Assembly (NCBI RefSeq): GCF_007752135.1
Contig: NZ_CP036298.1
Coordinates: 7,990,501-8,054,500, forward strand
Reading direction: 5' to 3'
Source: Aureliella helgolandensis
GTDB lineage: Bacteria > Planctomycetota > Planctomycetia > Pirellulales > Pirellulaceae
DNA length: 64,000 nt
Shown: positions 37,505-45,932 of the stretch, piece after piece
Numbering within the stretch: the first letter of the stretch is position 1
Layout: each line of letters begins with the position of its first letter
Translations under genes and position numbers: made by a program
Notes under the pieces: model-generated
What the model was told of the DNA's origin: nothing
Seen by the model: the letters and a program-made list of their open reading frames with translations, nothing else
The model's database searches: none

Positions 37505-37558
37505 GGGCAAACCTTTCCTATAATGGAGTCACCTCCACTCTATAGAAAAGGTTTGCCC
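37505..37558 (+). promoter_or_regulatory. Hairpin covering the ribosome site of the epimerase gene
   Basis: Arms 37505-37522 and 37541-37558 pair with one mismatch in 18 (the outer 12 bp GGGCAAACCTTT / AAAGGTTTGCCC are perfect). The right arm ends at the base before the ATG at 37559 and contains AAAGG, the likely ribosome site. The left arm also contains TATAAT (37519-37524), a possible -10 box. It may block translation when folded, or be a terminator for the lipoprotein operon; the lack of a T-run argues against the latter. Confidence 0.7.
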
Positions 37559-38617
37559 ATGGCATACAGCATCTTCCTAGCAATCAAGAACCGCCCAACT
37601 CCTCACTTTTTGGCGAGCCTCGTTTGGCTGGTCTGCTGGGTGGTTCACTCGACCGCCTCGGCCGAAGTCAACGTTCTCAGGAAGGCAGCCAACGCGTCGA
37701 CAATCTACCAGATCCAACAAGGGGATACGGTCGTTCGGTTCGCTCCCCAAGCGGGAGCCAATCTGTTTTCCATCGCGGTGGACGAGGTCGAGTACTTGAG
37801 GCAACCCGATTCACTCGAGCAACTCCCCGGTGTCAGCTTCGGCACGCCCCTGCTCTACCCCACTCCCAACCGCGTCAAGGGAGCAGAGTTTACTTTTGAA
37901 GGGAAGCGAGTTACCTTCGACGCGAACTCATCCGGGAACTTTATTCACGGACTCGTCAATCGCTACGCCTGGCAAGTCGTAAGCCTCACCGATTCGGAGG
38001 AGAGCACCTCGCTTCGTTGTTTAGCCGATTTTGGGGACGGAAAATCTCTGAACGATCTTTTTCCGTTCGCTCACCGGCTGTACCTGACAATTACGGTGAA
38101 GGACCGCGCGGTTCGCTGGACCTATCAAGTCGACAATCAAAGTGGTTCGGAAGCGATCCCCTTTGGATTTGCTCTGCATCCCTACTTTGTCTACCAGGGT
38201 GCACGCGACGCAACCTTTCTAACAATTCCCGCTTCGCACTGGATGGAATCGTCCAAGCAACTCCCCACTGGCAAGCTAGTCCCGGCCACAGAACTCGACT
38301 ATCCACTCGGCCAACCGATGTCGTTGGCCGAGACGCAGTTCGACGACGCCTTCTGGGGCATGCAGCCAGACCAACCGACCACCATTGACTTTCGAGACGC
38401 GAAACGTAAGGTGGTCATTCACGCTTCCGAAGCGTTTACCCACTTAGTGGTCTGGACCCCTGACCAACACTATTTTGGAATCGAAAGCCAAACGTGCAGC
38501 ACCGATGCGCATAATTTGCACTCGGCCGGAATGGTCGATGCAGCACATCTGCAAATCTGTCCCGCTGGAGAGACGCGAAGTGGATGGGTTGAGTATCGTT
38601 TCTTGAATGGGCAATAA
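37559..38617 (+). CDS. Secreted aldose 1-epimerase-like protein
   Basis: 352 residues. Signal peptide ~1-36 (LASLVWLVCWVVHSTASA), then a galactose-mutarotase fold: GANLFSIAVDEVEYL, FGTPLLYPTPNRV, GNFIHGLVNRYAW with a likely active-site His, FGFALHPYF with another, and a Glu late in the chain (FGIESQTC). It interconverts alpha and beta sugar anomers; the periplasmic location fits uptake after extracellular glycan breakdown. Start ATG 37559 lies directly after a hairpin. Its stop overlaps the next gene (TAATG), so the two are coupled. Confidence 0.88.
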   Translation: MAYSIFLAIKNRPTPHFLASLVWLVCWVVHSTASAEVNVLRKAANASTIYQIQQGDTVVRFAPQAGANLFSIAVDEVEYLRQPDSLEQLPGVSFGTPLLYPTPNRVKGAEFTFEGKRVTFDANSSGNFIHGLVNRYAWQVVSLTDSEESTSLRCLADFGDGKSLNDLFPFAHRLYLTITVKDRAVRWTYQVDNQSGSEAIPFGFALHPYFVYQGARDATFLTIPASHWMESSKQLPTGKLVPATELDYPLGQPMSLAETQFDDAFWGMQPDQPTTIDFRDAKRKVVIHASEAFTHLVVWTPDQHYFGIESQTCSTDAHNLHSAGMVDAAHLQICPAGETRSGWVEYRFLNGQ

Positions 38618-39384
38618 TGGCAGATTGGGTTTGGTATCTACTGTTGGTCCCCGCTGGATTCCTGGCTGGCATCATCAACACCATGGCAGGTGGCGGATCT
38701 TTTCTGACGCTACCAGCACTGATGATGGTCTGTGGGCTTGAACCCAAGCTGGCAAATGGAACGAATCGCATTGCCATCTTGCTTTCCTCTGGATCGGCAG
38801 CCATGACCTTTCATCGTCATGGGCACCTCGATCGCTCTTTGGCACTGCGGCTCACCATTCCCACCCTGCTGGGCGTCCCCTTGGGGGCCTGGGCTGCAAT
38901 TTACCTTCCCGCCAACGCCTTCGAGCCCGCCTTCGGCGTCATCTTCCTACTCATGGCCATCCTACTGCTGCTCGATCCCAAGCGATTGATCGAAAAGCGG
39001 AGCCAAAAAACGCCGCCGCAGTGGCTAGTTACCGGAATCTTCTTTGGGATTGGTCTCTACGTCGGCTTCATCCAAGCCGGGATGGGAATCTTGCTACTGC
39101 TGGCGATGAGTCTCTTGAACACGGGAGATCTGGTGGCATCCAATGCCGTCAAAAACCTGATCGGTTTCCTAGTAACGCTGCTGGCCGTTGCAATGTTCGC
39201 GGGCTACGGCCAGATCGCCTGGATCCCCGGCTTGACGATGGCCTTCGGAAACCTGTTGGGTGGTATCGTCGGAGCGAAATTGGCCATTCGCAAGGGCAAC
39301 CAGCTGATCTTTATCTTTCTCATCGTCGTCATGCTGGCCACCGGCGTTAAACTACTGCTCCCCTACACGGGACTAATGCAATAA
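38617..39384 (+). CDS. TauE/SafE-type permease
   Basis: 255 residues with about eight membrane helices. The two-fold repeat of the TauE/SafE family shows as GIINTMAGGGSFLTLPALM and FIQAGMGILLLLAMSL. Family members move sulfite, sulfonates or other small organic anions, or are of unknown substrate. It overlaps the epimerase stop by one base, which links it to a sugar-processing gene; with sulfatases on both sides, export of sulfite or sulfate-derived anions is a fair guess. Confidence 0.9.
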   Translation: MADWVWYLLLVPAGFLAGIINTMAGGGSFLTLPALMMVCGLEPKLANGTNRIAILLSSGSAAMTFHRHGHLDRSLALRLTIPTLLGVPLGAWAAIYLPANAFEPAFGVIFLLMAILLLLDPKRLIEKRSQKTPPQWLVTGIFFGIGLYVGFIQAGMGILLLLAMSLLNTGDLVASNAVKNLIGFLVTLLAVAMFAGYGQIAWIPGLTMAFGNLLGGIVGAKLAIRKGNQLIFIFLIVVMLATGVKLLLPYTGLMQ

Positions 39385-39615
39385 TTTTCCCGTGTGCCAC
39401 GTTGTCTCGCCTCCCGCAGCAGGCCGCAGAGTCTCGAAGAGACTGGGCGACGCGAGCCACGCCGGGCTCGGAGGTAGGTCGTCAAACTGCCGAGTGCAGG
39501 AGCTATCCAGCAGCCGTTCGCCCAACCGGCTGTAGTATACTAATGCTAGCACTCAAATTGATTTCGCCGCTCGGTCCTCGACCGGTCCACAGTCCCCATT
39601 GGCAAAGCGAATCTT

Positions 39616-41145
39616 ATGTCACCTTCCATTGGACGCCTTTTATTCGCCCTGAGCTACTTATGTTGTGTACCAGTACAGCAAGCCTCCGCCGGCGACACTC
39701 GCCCCAACATTGTGCTGATCATGTGCGACGACATGGGGTTTTCCGACATTGGTTGCTACGGAGGCGAGATCGATACTCCGAACATCGATCGCATGGCTGC
39801 CCAGGGGCTGCGGTTCCGTAACTTCTACAACAACGCCAAGTGCGAACACACGCGTGCATCCATCCTCACCGGACACTGGTGGCACCACGTGGGGGCTTCC
39901 GCCTCAGTTCACTATGCAGCGCCCACATTCGGAGAGCGACTGCGCGAGGCTGGATACAGAACCCTGATGACCGGCAAGTGGCACGCGGGGCAAACGCCAT
40001 TTCAGCGAGGTTTTGATCGCTACTATGGCCTCACGGACGGCTGCTGCAATTACTGGAATCCTGGAGTCGCTCGACCAGACGAGCCGGAGCCAGCGAAGAA
40101 GCGTGTTCGGCGCTGGGCCATCGACGGTAACGAATCACTCCCCTTCACTCCTACCACCAAAGACTTCTACACCACGTATGCTTTCACCGATAATGCCCTG
40201 GCCTACCTGGAGGAATACCAAGCAGAGGATCAACCTTTCCTGCTCTACGTGGCTTACACGGCACCTCACTACCCACTCCACGCGAGCCAAGCAGAAGTCG
40301 CTAAATATCGTGGCCGCTATGGAGCTAAGGGATGGGATCAGCTGAGGACAGAGCGGTTTACGAAACAGCAACAGCTCGGCATCCTACCTCCTCACGCGCG
40401 ATTATCCCCACGCGATCCAGACCTGCCTGCCTGGGATACCATCCCAGATGATCAGCGAGATTTATGGGATTTGCGCATGGCAACTTACGCTGCGATGGTT
40501 GACAATTTGGATCGCAGCATTGGCCGCCTGCTGGCCAAACTTGAAGAGACTGGCAAAGCCGACAACACCGTCGTTTTTTTCCTTTCGGACAACGGCGCCT
40601 GTGCAGACTCCGCAGATCGCTCGACCGTCCCGGGAGCCATGCCATGGGAAGTCACCAGTTTTCTAACTCAAGGTCGGACGTGGGCCAATGCATCGAACAC
40701 CCCATTCCGACAATACAAGACCACCGACTTCGAAGGTGGCACGCGAACTCCCATGATCGCCTACTGGCCTGGAGTTATCGCGCCGGGAGAGGTTACCGAC
40801 CAAGTTGGACATTTAATTGACTTCACTCCTACGATGCTCGACCTGGCACAGGCGGAAATCCCTACTGCTCTGGCTGGACATTCCTTGCTGCCTACCCTAC
40901 AAGGAAAGCAGGTCGAGCGCCCCTGGCCCCTGTTTTGGCAATTTGGAAAGTCTCAAGCGATTCGCGACCAAGACTGGAAACTCATCAAGCATGGGACTGG
41001 TGACTGGCAACTCTACAACTTGGCTAAGGACCCCACGGAGCTTGAAGATCTAGCCGAACAGGATCCAGCCAAAGTCACCGAACTGCAACTAAAGTGGACG
41101 GCTTGGTGGTCCAACAAACCGCTCGACAAACGCCCCAAAAAGTAG
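39616..41145 (+). CDS. Secreted sulfatase with non-canonical C-E-H-T-R site
   Basis: 509 residues. Signal peptide 1-25 (LLFALSYLCCVPVQQASA), NIVLIMCDDMGFSDIGCYGGEI with metal Asp residues, TGKWH, HYPLHA and SDNGA as in arylsulfatases A, and a C-terminal subdomain. The modification motif reads C76-E-H-T-R80 (39841-39855), where almost all family members have C-x-P-S/T-R; Pro is replaced by His. The rest of the active site (R80, K in TGKWH) is kept. Whether the Cys is still converted to formylglycine is open. mqnB starts 6 nt downstream. Confidence 0.92.
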   Translation: MSPSIGRLLFALSYLCCVPVQQASAGDTRPNIVLIMCDDMGFSDIGCYGGEIDTPNIDRMAAQGLRFRNFYNNAKCEHTRASILTGHWWHHVGASASVHYAAPTFGERLREAGYRTLMTGKWHAGQTPFQRGFDRYYGLTDGCCNYWNPGVARPDEPEPAKKRVRRWAIDGNESLPFTPTTKDFYTTYAFTDNALAYLEEYQAEDQPFLLYVAYTAPHYPLHASQAEVAKYRGRYGAKGWDQLRTERFTKQQQLGILPPHARLSPRDPDLPAWDTIPDDQRDLWDLRMATYAAMVDNLDRSIGRLLAKLEETGKADNTVVFFLSDNGACADSADRSTVPGAMPWEVTSFLTQGRTWANASNTPFRQYKTTDFEGGTRTPMIAYWPGVIAPGEVTDQVGHLIDFTPTMLDLAQAEIPTALAGHSLLPTLQGKQVERPWPLFWQFGKSQAIRDQDWKLIKHGTGDWQLYNLAKDPTELEDLAEQDPAKVTELQLKWTAWWSNKPLDKRPKK

Positions 41146-41151
41146 TGCGCA

Positions 41152-41883
41152 ATGACGACCGACCTAATCCTCATCCCCACTCAGCTGGAGCGAAACACCC
41201 TCCAGCCTTATTTGGATGAAGCAGACCAGCATTCGCAGTCCCCGCATACCGGCGGGACGCATCTCCAAGCTCGCCCTCAACTGCGCATCGCCCTGTGTGG
41301 CTTCGGGCCAATCGTTTCCGCAGCACGCGCCGTGCAATTGCTCCAAACGACGCAGGCCGAGCGAGTCTGGTTGCTAGGGATTGCCGGAACGCTCACCAAT
41401 CAGCTGCGCATCGGCCAAGCATACACGTTCGACGCAACCGCATGCTATGGCATCGGAGCGGGAACCGGCGCTGCTCACCAGTCGGCTGCAAGCATGGGCT
41501 GGAAACAGTGGCCGCAATCGCCGCAGATTGGAGACACTCTGCCACTGACCGTCTCACCTGCCTTCCACCAAGATTCGGCAACGACTGCCATTGCAAAAGG
41601 TGTCCTACTCACCTGCCCATCCGCGTCTGCAGACCGAGAGGACGTTGCCTTGCGGCGGCAAGCCTACTCAGATGCCTGCGCGGAGGACATGGAAGGATTC
41701 TCCGTCGCGACCGCTTGCCATTTACTAAACACGCCTCTACACATCATCCGTGGCATTTCCAACCAAGCTGGTGACCGAGACCACAATCAGTGGAAGATCG
41801 ACCAAGCGCTGCGTGCCGTCGGGGAACTGTTCTTGAGAGCCAGAGACTCGCAACCACCGTCCCAGCTGTCCCCCCATCGCTAG
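41152..41883 (+). CDS. mqnB: Futalosine hydrolase
   Basis: 243 residues of the nucleoside phosphorylase fold. EDMEGFSVATAC carries the catalytic Glu/Asp region and RGISNQAGDRDHNQWKID is typical of MqnB. It removes the base from (aminodeoxy)futalosine in the futalosine route to menaquinone. It begins 6 nt after a sulfatase gene and ends 41 nt before mqnD, so it is expressed with mqnD and perhaps by read-through from the sulfatase. Slightly longer than usual because of a His/Gln-rich loop near residue 30 and a tail. Confidence 0.9.
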   Translation: MTTDLILIPTQLERNTLQPYLDEADQHSQSPHTGGTHLQARPQLRIALCGFGPIVSAARAVQLLQTTQAERVWLLGIAGTLTNQLRIGQAYTFDATACYGIGAGTGAAHQSAASMGWKQWPQSPQIGDTLPLTVSPAFHQDSATTAIAKGVLLTCPSASADREDVALRRQAYSDACAEDMEGFSVATACHLLNTPLHIIRGISNQAGDRDHNQWKIDQALRAVGELFLRARDSQPPSQLSPHR

Positions 41884-41924
41884 GCGCGAAGAAACGCCGC
41901 AGCCTCCCCTAGGAGAATCACCAC

Positions 41925-42791
41925 GTGACGCGTTCCGTTAGTTCCCCCCCTCCAATCCGACTGGGTATTTCCACTTGCCCGAATGACACCTTTACCTTCC
42001 ACGCATTGCTGAACCGACTCGTCGACTGGAAGGGACTCGATTTCCACATTGAATTGCTAGACATTCAACAGCTCAACCGACGTCTATTTGAGGGCAGCTT
42101 CGACGTCGCCAAAGCCAGTTTCCATGCAGCGTTGCTGCTGTCTCAGAAGTTCCAAGTCTTACCGTCAGGATCCGCGCTCGGCTTTGGCGTCGGACCACTT
42201 TTACTTGCAGCCCACCCCGATTCAACACCTGAACAGAAAGAGCAGCTCACACTCTGCCCAGGCGAGCACACGACCGCCGCCTTGCTATTCCGACTGTTCT
42301 ACCCGCAAACCACTCGAATCGAACATGTCGTTTTTTCGGACATCATGCCCCGTCTCCAGCGTGCGACGGCCGACTTTGGCGTCTGCATTCATGAGGGACG
42401 GTTTACTTGGAAACAACAGGGACTCAGTCTTGTTGCCGACTTAGGAACGCGCTGGGAAGCTGAGACCGAGTGTCCGCTACCTCTGGGAGGCTTGCTGGTA
42501 TCGCAGGAGCTATCGCCCGAGAGCGCTTCCCGAGTGCAGGAGGTCGTGGCTGCCTCACTGCAGTACTCTCTAGAGAATCGGTCTGCCGCGTTGCCGACAA
42601 TGCGCAAGTACGCTCAGGAATTCGATGACGAAGTGCTGATGCAGCATGTAGATCTGTACGTCAACGACTGGACCGTTGAACTGGGAACAATCGGACAAAC
42701 CGCCCTGCAAGCCCTATCTGACCGTGCTAGAGCCAGCGGGTTGATCGATTCGCAGCAACCACCGCTATCGATCTTCCAGCCCTCCATTTAA
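41925..42791 (+). CDS. mqnD: 1,4-dihydroxy-6-naphthoate synthase
   Basis: 288 residues, GTG start at 41925. LGISTCPNDTFTFHAL at the N-terminus, DVAKASFHA, GPLLLA and FGVCIHEGRFT (with the conserved His) are hallmark segments of MqnD. It converts cyclic dehypoxanthine futalosine to 1,4-dihydroxy-6-naphthoate. Together with mqnB it shows that this organism makes menaquinone by the futalosine pathway; mqnA and mqnC are not in the window. Confidence 0.93.
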   Translation: MTRSVSSPPPIRLGISTCPNDTFTFHALLNRLVDWKGLDFHIELLDIQQLNRRLFEGSFDVAKASFHAALLLSQKFQVLPSGSALGFGVGPLLLAAHPDSTPEQKEQLTLCPGEHTTAALLFRLFYPQTTRIEHVVFSDIMPRLQRATADFGVCIHEGRFTWKQQGLSLVADLGTRWEAETECPLPLGGLLVSQELSPESASRVQEVVAASLQYSLENRSAALPTMRKYAQEFDDEVLMQHVDLYVNDWTVELGTIGQTALQALSDRARASGLIDSQQPPLSIFQPSI

Positions 42792-43169
42792 CAAAACAGG
42801 CCAACCCGGAATGCATTGCCTGATTCAGGGATAGGGAAATGCATGACTTGCCATCTCGAAATCCAATGCACTTGAGGCATTGGGCATCCGGTAAAATAGC
42901 AACCCGCTGCCTAACGGGTTGTTAAAACAGTACACCGCGGCTTGAGTAAGGCAGCGAGAGTGAGGGAGAGTGATCGTCGCTACAGGGCAACTAGGGCCGC
43001 TACCTTCGCGGTAGAAGTAGAAGGCGCTTTTAAATAGATCGACTGGCCGCTGTGCAAGCCGGGAGAAAATGCCGCCAACGCTGTTTGGAGAGTCCCACCC
43101 ACGCGGCTTTACTGAAATCCTGGTAAATCGACCAACGGTTACGCGCCGGATGCCTGTTCCGCCCCATGG
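42792..43169. other. Intergenic between convergent genes
   Basis: 378 bp between mqnD and the glycosyltransferase stops. It holds small hairpins: ACCCG...CGGGT near 42902-42919, followed by GTTAAAA rather than a T-run, and CTACC-TTCGC-GGTAG near 43006-43020. One may act as a terminator. No gene seen. Confidence 0.45.
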
Positions 43170-44309
43170 CTAGTAGCCGTCGCTCACAAGCTGGCTTGCA
43201 AACTCGGTGAGTCTGGCTGCATGCCGAGCGCTACTGAAGGTGTCGACGGTCCGTAGCCGCGCCTGCTCGATGGCCTCGAGTCGGCTAGCAGACAAATCTG
43301 GCAATTCAGCCAACGCTAGCTGCAGGCCTTCCAGCAGACTCGGGACATTGTCCGGCCGGACCAACCAAGCGTTTCCGATATCTAAAGCGCCCGCATCACA
43401 CAGTCCTTGTTTACCAGGATCCGTCGAAAGCAATTCGGGCACGCCTCCCACGGGCGTGGCGATCAAGGGCTTGCCAAGCATCAAAGACTCGATGATCACC
43501 AACGGCAGTCCCTCAGCGTGCGAGGGGTGCACCACGAGGTCCGCTGCTTGCAGCAACGCATTGACGTCGGAACGAAATCCGAGAAGCTCGATCTGACCGT
43601 TCAATTGATAGCGATCGATCTGCGATTGCAATGCAGCGTGCCGCTCGCCTTTACCGGCAATAAATACTCGTATGGGACGAGTTGGATTGAGAAGGTGTAC
43701 CGCTTCGATGAGCTCTGCATGCCCCTTGACTTCCATCAGGTTCCCAACCGCCAGCAGCATTAACTCCTCCGGCTTCAGCTTCAGTTGCTGGCGGATCGCC
43801 TGGTGAGCGTCGGGCTGCACGACAGGGGGACAGCACCCTCCGTATATGACCTCCGTAAACTCGCGTGGCAGGCCGCCACTAATGACCGTACTTCGCGCTG
43901 CTTCGGAAACGCAAATCAGGCGATCGGCTAGCCAGCGGTACTTGCGTTTGCTTCTTAGCGGAAAAACGGTGTGCTTGTACGCTAAGCACAGGGGGGCGGG
44001 GCGGCGAGTCAACCGCGCGGCGATACCGGCCAACACCACCGCGTGGGAGTCGTTCATGAGCAGCACATCGGGCCGCCAATTGTCGAGTACAGATTTGATC
44101 GCTAGCAAATCGGAAACATTGGTTCCGCGTCCTCGACTCTCATAGGCCACATCAGTCCCAGTTTGCTTGATCCGTTCGGCAACTTCACAATCGCCACGAA
44201 CAATCCAAGCAATCGTATGGCCAGCCTGCTCCAGCTCGCGGCTGATCGAGAGCAAGAGAGTTTCACCTCCACCCCAATTGGACTGTGAAGTAACCAGACA
44301 ATAGCGCAT
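43170..44309 (-). CDS. Glycosyltransferase family 4
   Basis: 379 residues, GT-B fold. N-terminal NWGGGETLLLSISREL, a central VGNLMEVKGHAELIEA, and the C-terminal sugar-nucleotide site HPSHAEGLPLVIIESLMLGKPLIATPVGGVPE with the E-x7-E pattern. ATG 44309 is used; a TTG directly before it is in frame. It transfers a sugar to a glycan or lipid acceptor in the cytoplasm. No polysaccharide cluster surrounds it. Confidence 0.92.
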   Translation of the reverse strand: MRYCLVTSQSNWGGGETLLLSISRELEQAGHTIAWIVRGDCEVAERIKQTGTDVAYESRGRGTNVSDLLAIKSVLDNWRPDVLLMNDSHAVVLAGIAARLTRRPAPLCLAYKHTVFPLRSKRKYRWLADRLICVSEAARSTVISGGLPREFTEVIYGGCCPPVVQPDAHQAIRQQLKLKPEELMLLAVGNLMEVKGHAELIEAVHLLNPTRPIRVFIAGKGERHAALQSQIDRYQLNGQIELLGFRSDVNALLQAADLVVHPSHAEGLPLVIIESLMLGKPLIATPVGGVPELLSTDPGKQGLCDAGALDIGNAWLVRPDNVPSLLEGLQLALAELPDLSASRLEAIEQARLRTVDTFSSARHAARLTEFASQLVSDGY

Positions 44310-44656
44310 CAAGATTCAACAGCAAGAACATAAGGAACGGAGTTCCACCATCGTAAGAAATAGCTGGCTGGGGTTCCATAGCAGGTCGCATAGGTGTAGT
44401 TTTGGGAGCAACCAAGCAGACTGCTATTTCTGCTGCAGTGGGCACAACCGGAAGTCGTTGATTATTGCTGAGTGCTAGCATTGAACGGGACGATAACTAC
44501 CTTTGTACCCACTGCGTTCGCGAAGTCTCATCTTGGTGACTATGGACAGCACTATTCGATTCCGACAAGGAATGCGACGCGCTACTGGACTTGACCTCAG
44601 CCGACTTGCTGTCTTATAAGAACTACGACTCACATTCGCAGGGGAGATCTACCTAC
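44310..44656. other. Intergenic before the FlgM-like gene
   Basis: 347 bp. Contains TGAGTGCTAGCATT (44469-44482), which occurs inverted before the sulfatase gene at 39542-39555. No clear sigma-28 or sigma-54 site was found for the FlgM-like gene. Confidence 0.4.
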
Positions 44657-44956
44657 ATGCAAATACACGGTTTGCAACAGACTCAAGCAATTCAATCCAT
44701 CAGTCGTACAGCTGGCGCTAAGGCAGCGGGCCCCGTTGAGGCACCGTCTGCGGCGAACAGCGCGAACGACCAACTCGAATTATCTTTGGAAGCGCAGCAA
44801 ATCAGCGAGTCACAAGCGACCGGATCCGGCCAAAGTATCAACGGGATCCGCACTGAAAAAGTGGCGGCATTGCGACAGGCAATTGCCGATGGCACCTATG
44901 AAACTCCTGAAAACATGTCGGCAGCTCTCGATAAGCTCCTCGATACGTTTGCGTAG
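44657..44956 (+). CDS. flgM: FlgM-like anti-sigma-28 factor
   Basis: 99 residues. The first half is Ala/Ser-rich and probably disordered, and the C-terminal part IRTEKVAALRQAIADGTYETPENMSAALDKLLD is the FlgM helix pair (R-x-EKV-x-x-L, I-x-xGxY). FlgM binds the flagellar sigma factor FliA until the hook is complete. ATG 44657 has GGGGAG 12 nt upstream; the frame is open from 44591. It is isolated here, with no flagellar gene next to it. Confidence 0.85.
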   Translation: MQIHGLQQTQAIQSISRTAGAKAAGPVEAPSAANSANDQLELSLEAQQISESQATGSGQSINGIRTEKVAALRQAIADGTYETPENMSAALDKLLDTFA

Positions 44957-45209
44957 CTATGTGGGGTGCGATCTCAGATCGGGGCCGCTAAAACGGGCGG
45001 ACTCTGGTATTCGCTCGTCGCAGCTCTCGTCGATGCTTGCCTCGCCTTACAAGCAGTCACTTCAGGGGGACTGTCTCTGCGGCTAAATTCGATTGTTCAG
45101 CCGTTGCGTGGTGGGGCGCCTGTAATGTCCCGGTAGGTCGGCGTACAATGAGTGGTCATCGGGCTGGCGCAAGATCTGATCCATAGCGCTTCCTACACTC
45201 GTCGCTCCA

Positions 45210-45797
45210 ATGGGATACACCGCTTGGCATTGCCAAATGCGTGGCCTCGCTATTTCTATGCTTTCCAAATCAGACCGTCACGAAAATTCACCTGGCGCCA
45301 GCTCGGGTACCCCTTTAGAAGCGGTCCAGGTATCTCAATCGCCCTTAGAGCGTTTTGAGGAGTACCTCTTGAGTCGCGGTCTGCGAAAAACCGAGCAGCG
45401 GCGGTTCTTGGTTGAGCAGGTATTCAGCCGGCATGAGCATTTCGATGCCGACCAGTTGCTCGAACAGCTCCCTAAGAAGGGTGACAGCAACTATGTCAGC
45501 CGCCCAACTGTCTATCGTACGCTCAAAGAATTTGTCGATGCGGGATTATTGCGTCGCTTCGAACTCAATGGCCGTAGCGTCTTCGAACACGACTACGGAT
45601 ATCCCGAGCACGACCACCTGTATTGCGTGAAGTGCAAGAGCTTGCTGGAATTCCAGTCGGAGCAGTTAACCTTGCTTCGAGAGGAAATCGCGCGGAGCCA
45701 CCGCTTCCGAGCTCGCAGCCACCGCCTGATCATTCAAGGGGTCTGCCAAGATTGCAGCAGCCGACGCAATCAGCGGCGGCGGCAGGACTTGGTCTAA
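45210..45797 (+). CDS. Fur-family metalloregulator
   Basis: Up to 195 residues; Met 17 (45258) may be the true start since the first residues do not look conserved. Winged helix ~50-130 (GLRKTEQRRFLVEQVF, SRPTVYRTLKEFVDAGLLRRF) and a dimer domain with HDHLYCVKC (C139, C142) and GVCQDC (C179, C182), the structural zinc site of Fur proteins. Tail is Arg/Gln-rich. It may sense iron, zinc or peroxide; no target box was found. The 3' end and stop lie inside a 78-bp duplicated unit. Confidence 0.9.
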   Translation: MGYTAWHCQMRGLAISMLSKSDRHENSPGASSGTPLEAVQVSQSPLERFEEYLLSRGLRKTEQRRFLVEQVFSRHEHFDADQLLEQLPKKGDSNYVSRPTVYRTLKEFVDAGLLRRFELNGRSVFEHDYGYPEHDHLYCVKCKSLLEFQSEQLTLLREEIARSHRFRARSHRLIIQGVCQDCSSRRNQRRRQDLV

Positions 45798-45888
45798 CCC
45801 CTCGACCATCTTCAAGGGGTCTGCCAAGATTGCAGCAGCCGGCGCAATCAGCGGCGGCTGCAGGATCCGGTCTAACCCCTCGACCATC
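45733..45888 (+). repeat. 78-bp tandem duplication across the Fur gene 3' end
   Basis: Unit 1 (45733-45810) and unit 2 (45811-45888) agree except for a few bases (for example ACGC/GCGC, GGCGG/GGCTG and ACTT/ATCC). Unit 1 encodes the last CxxC pair, the tail and the stop of the Fur-family gene. 78 bp is 26 codons, so unit 2 repeats the same peptide in the same frame after the stop. Confidence 0.92.
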
Positions 45889-45932
45889 TTAGCCATCCAT
45901 GCCCGGGAGGAGTAAAGCACTCCCGGTAGCAT

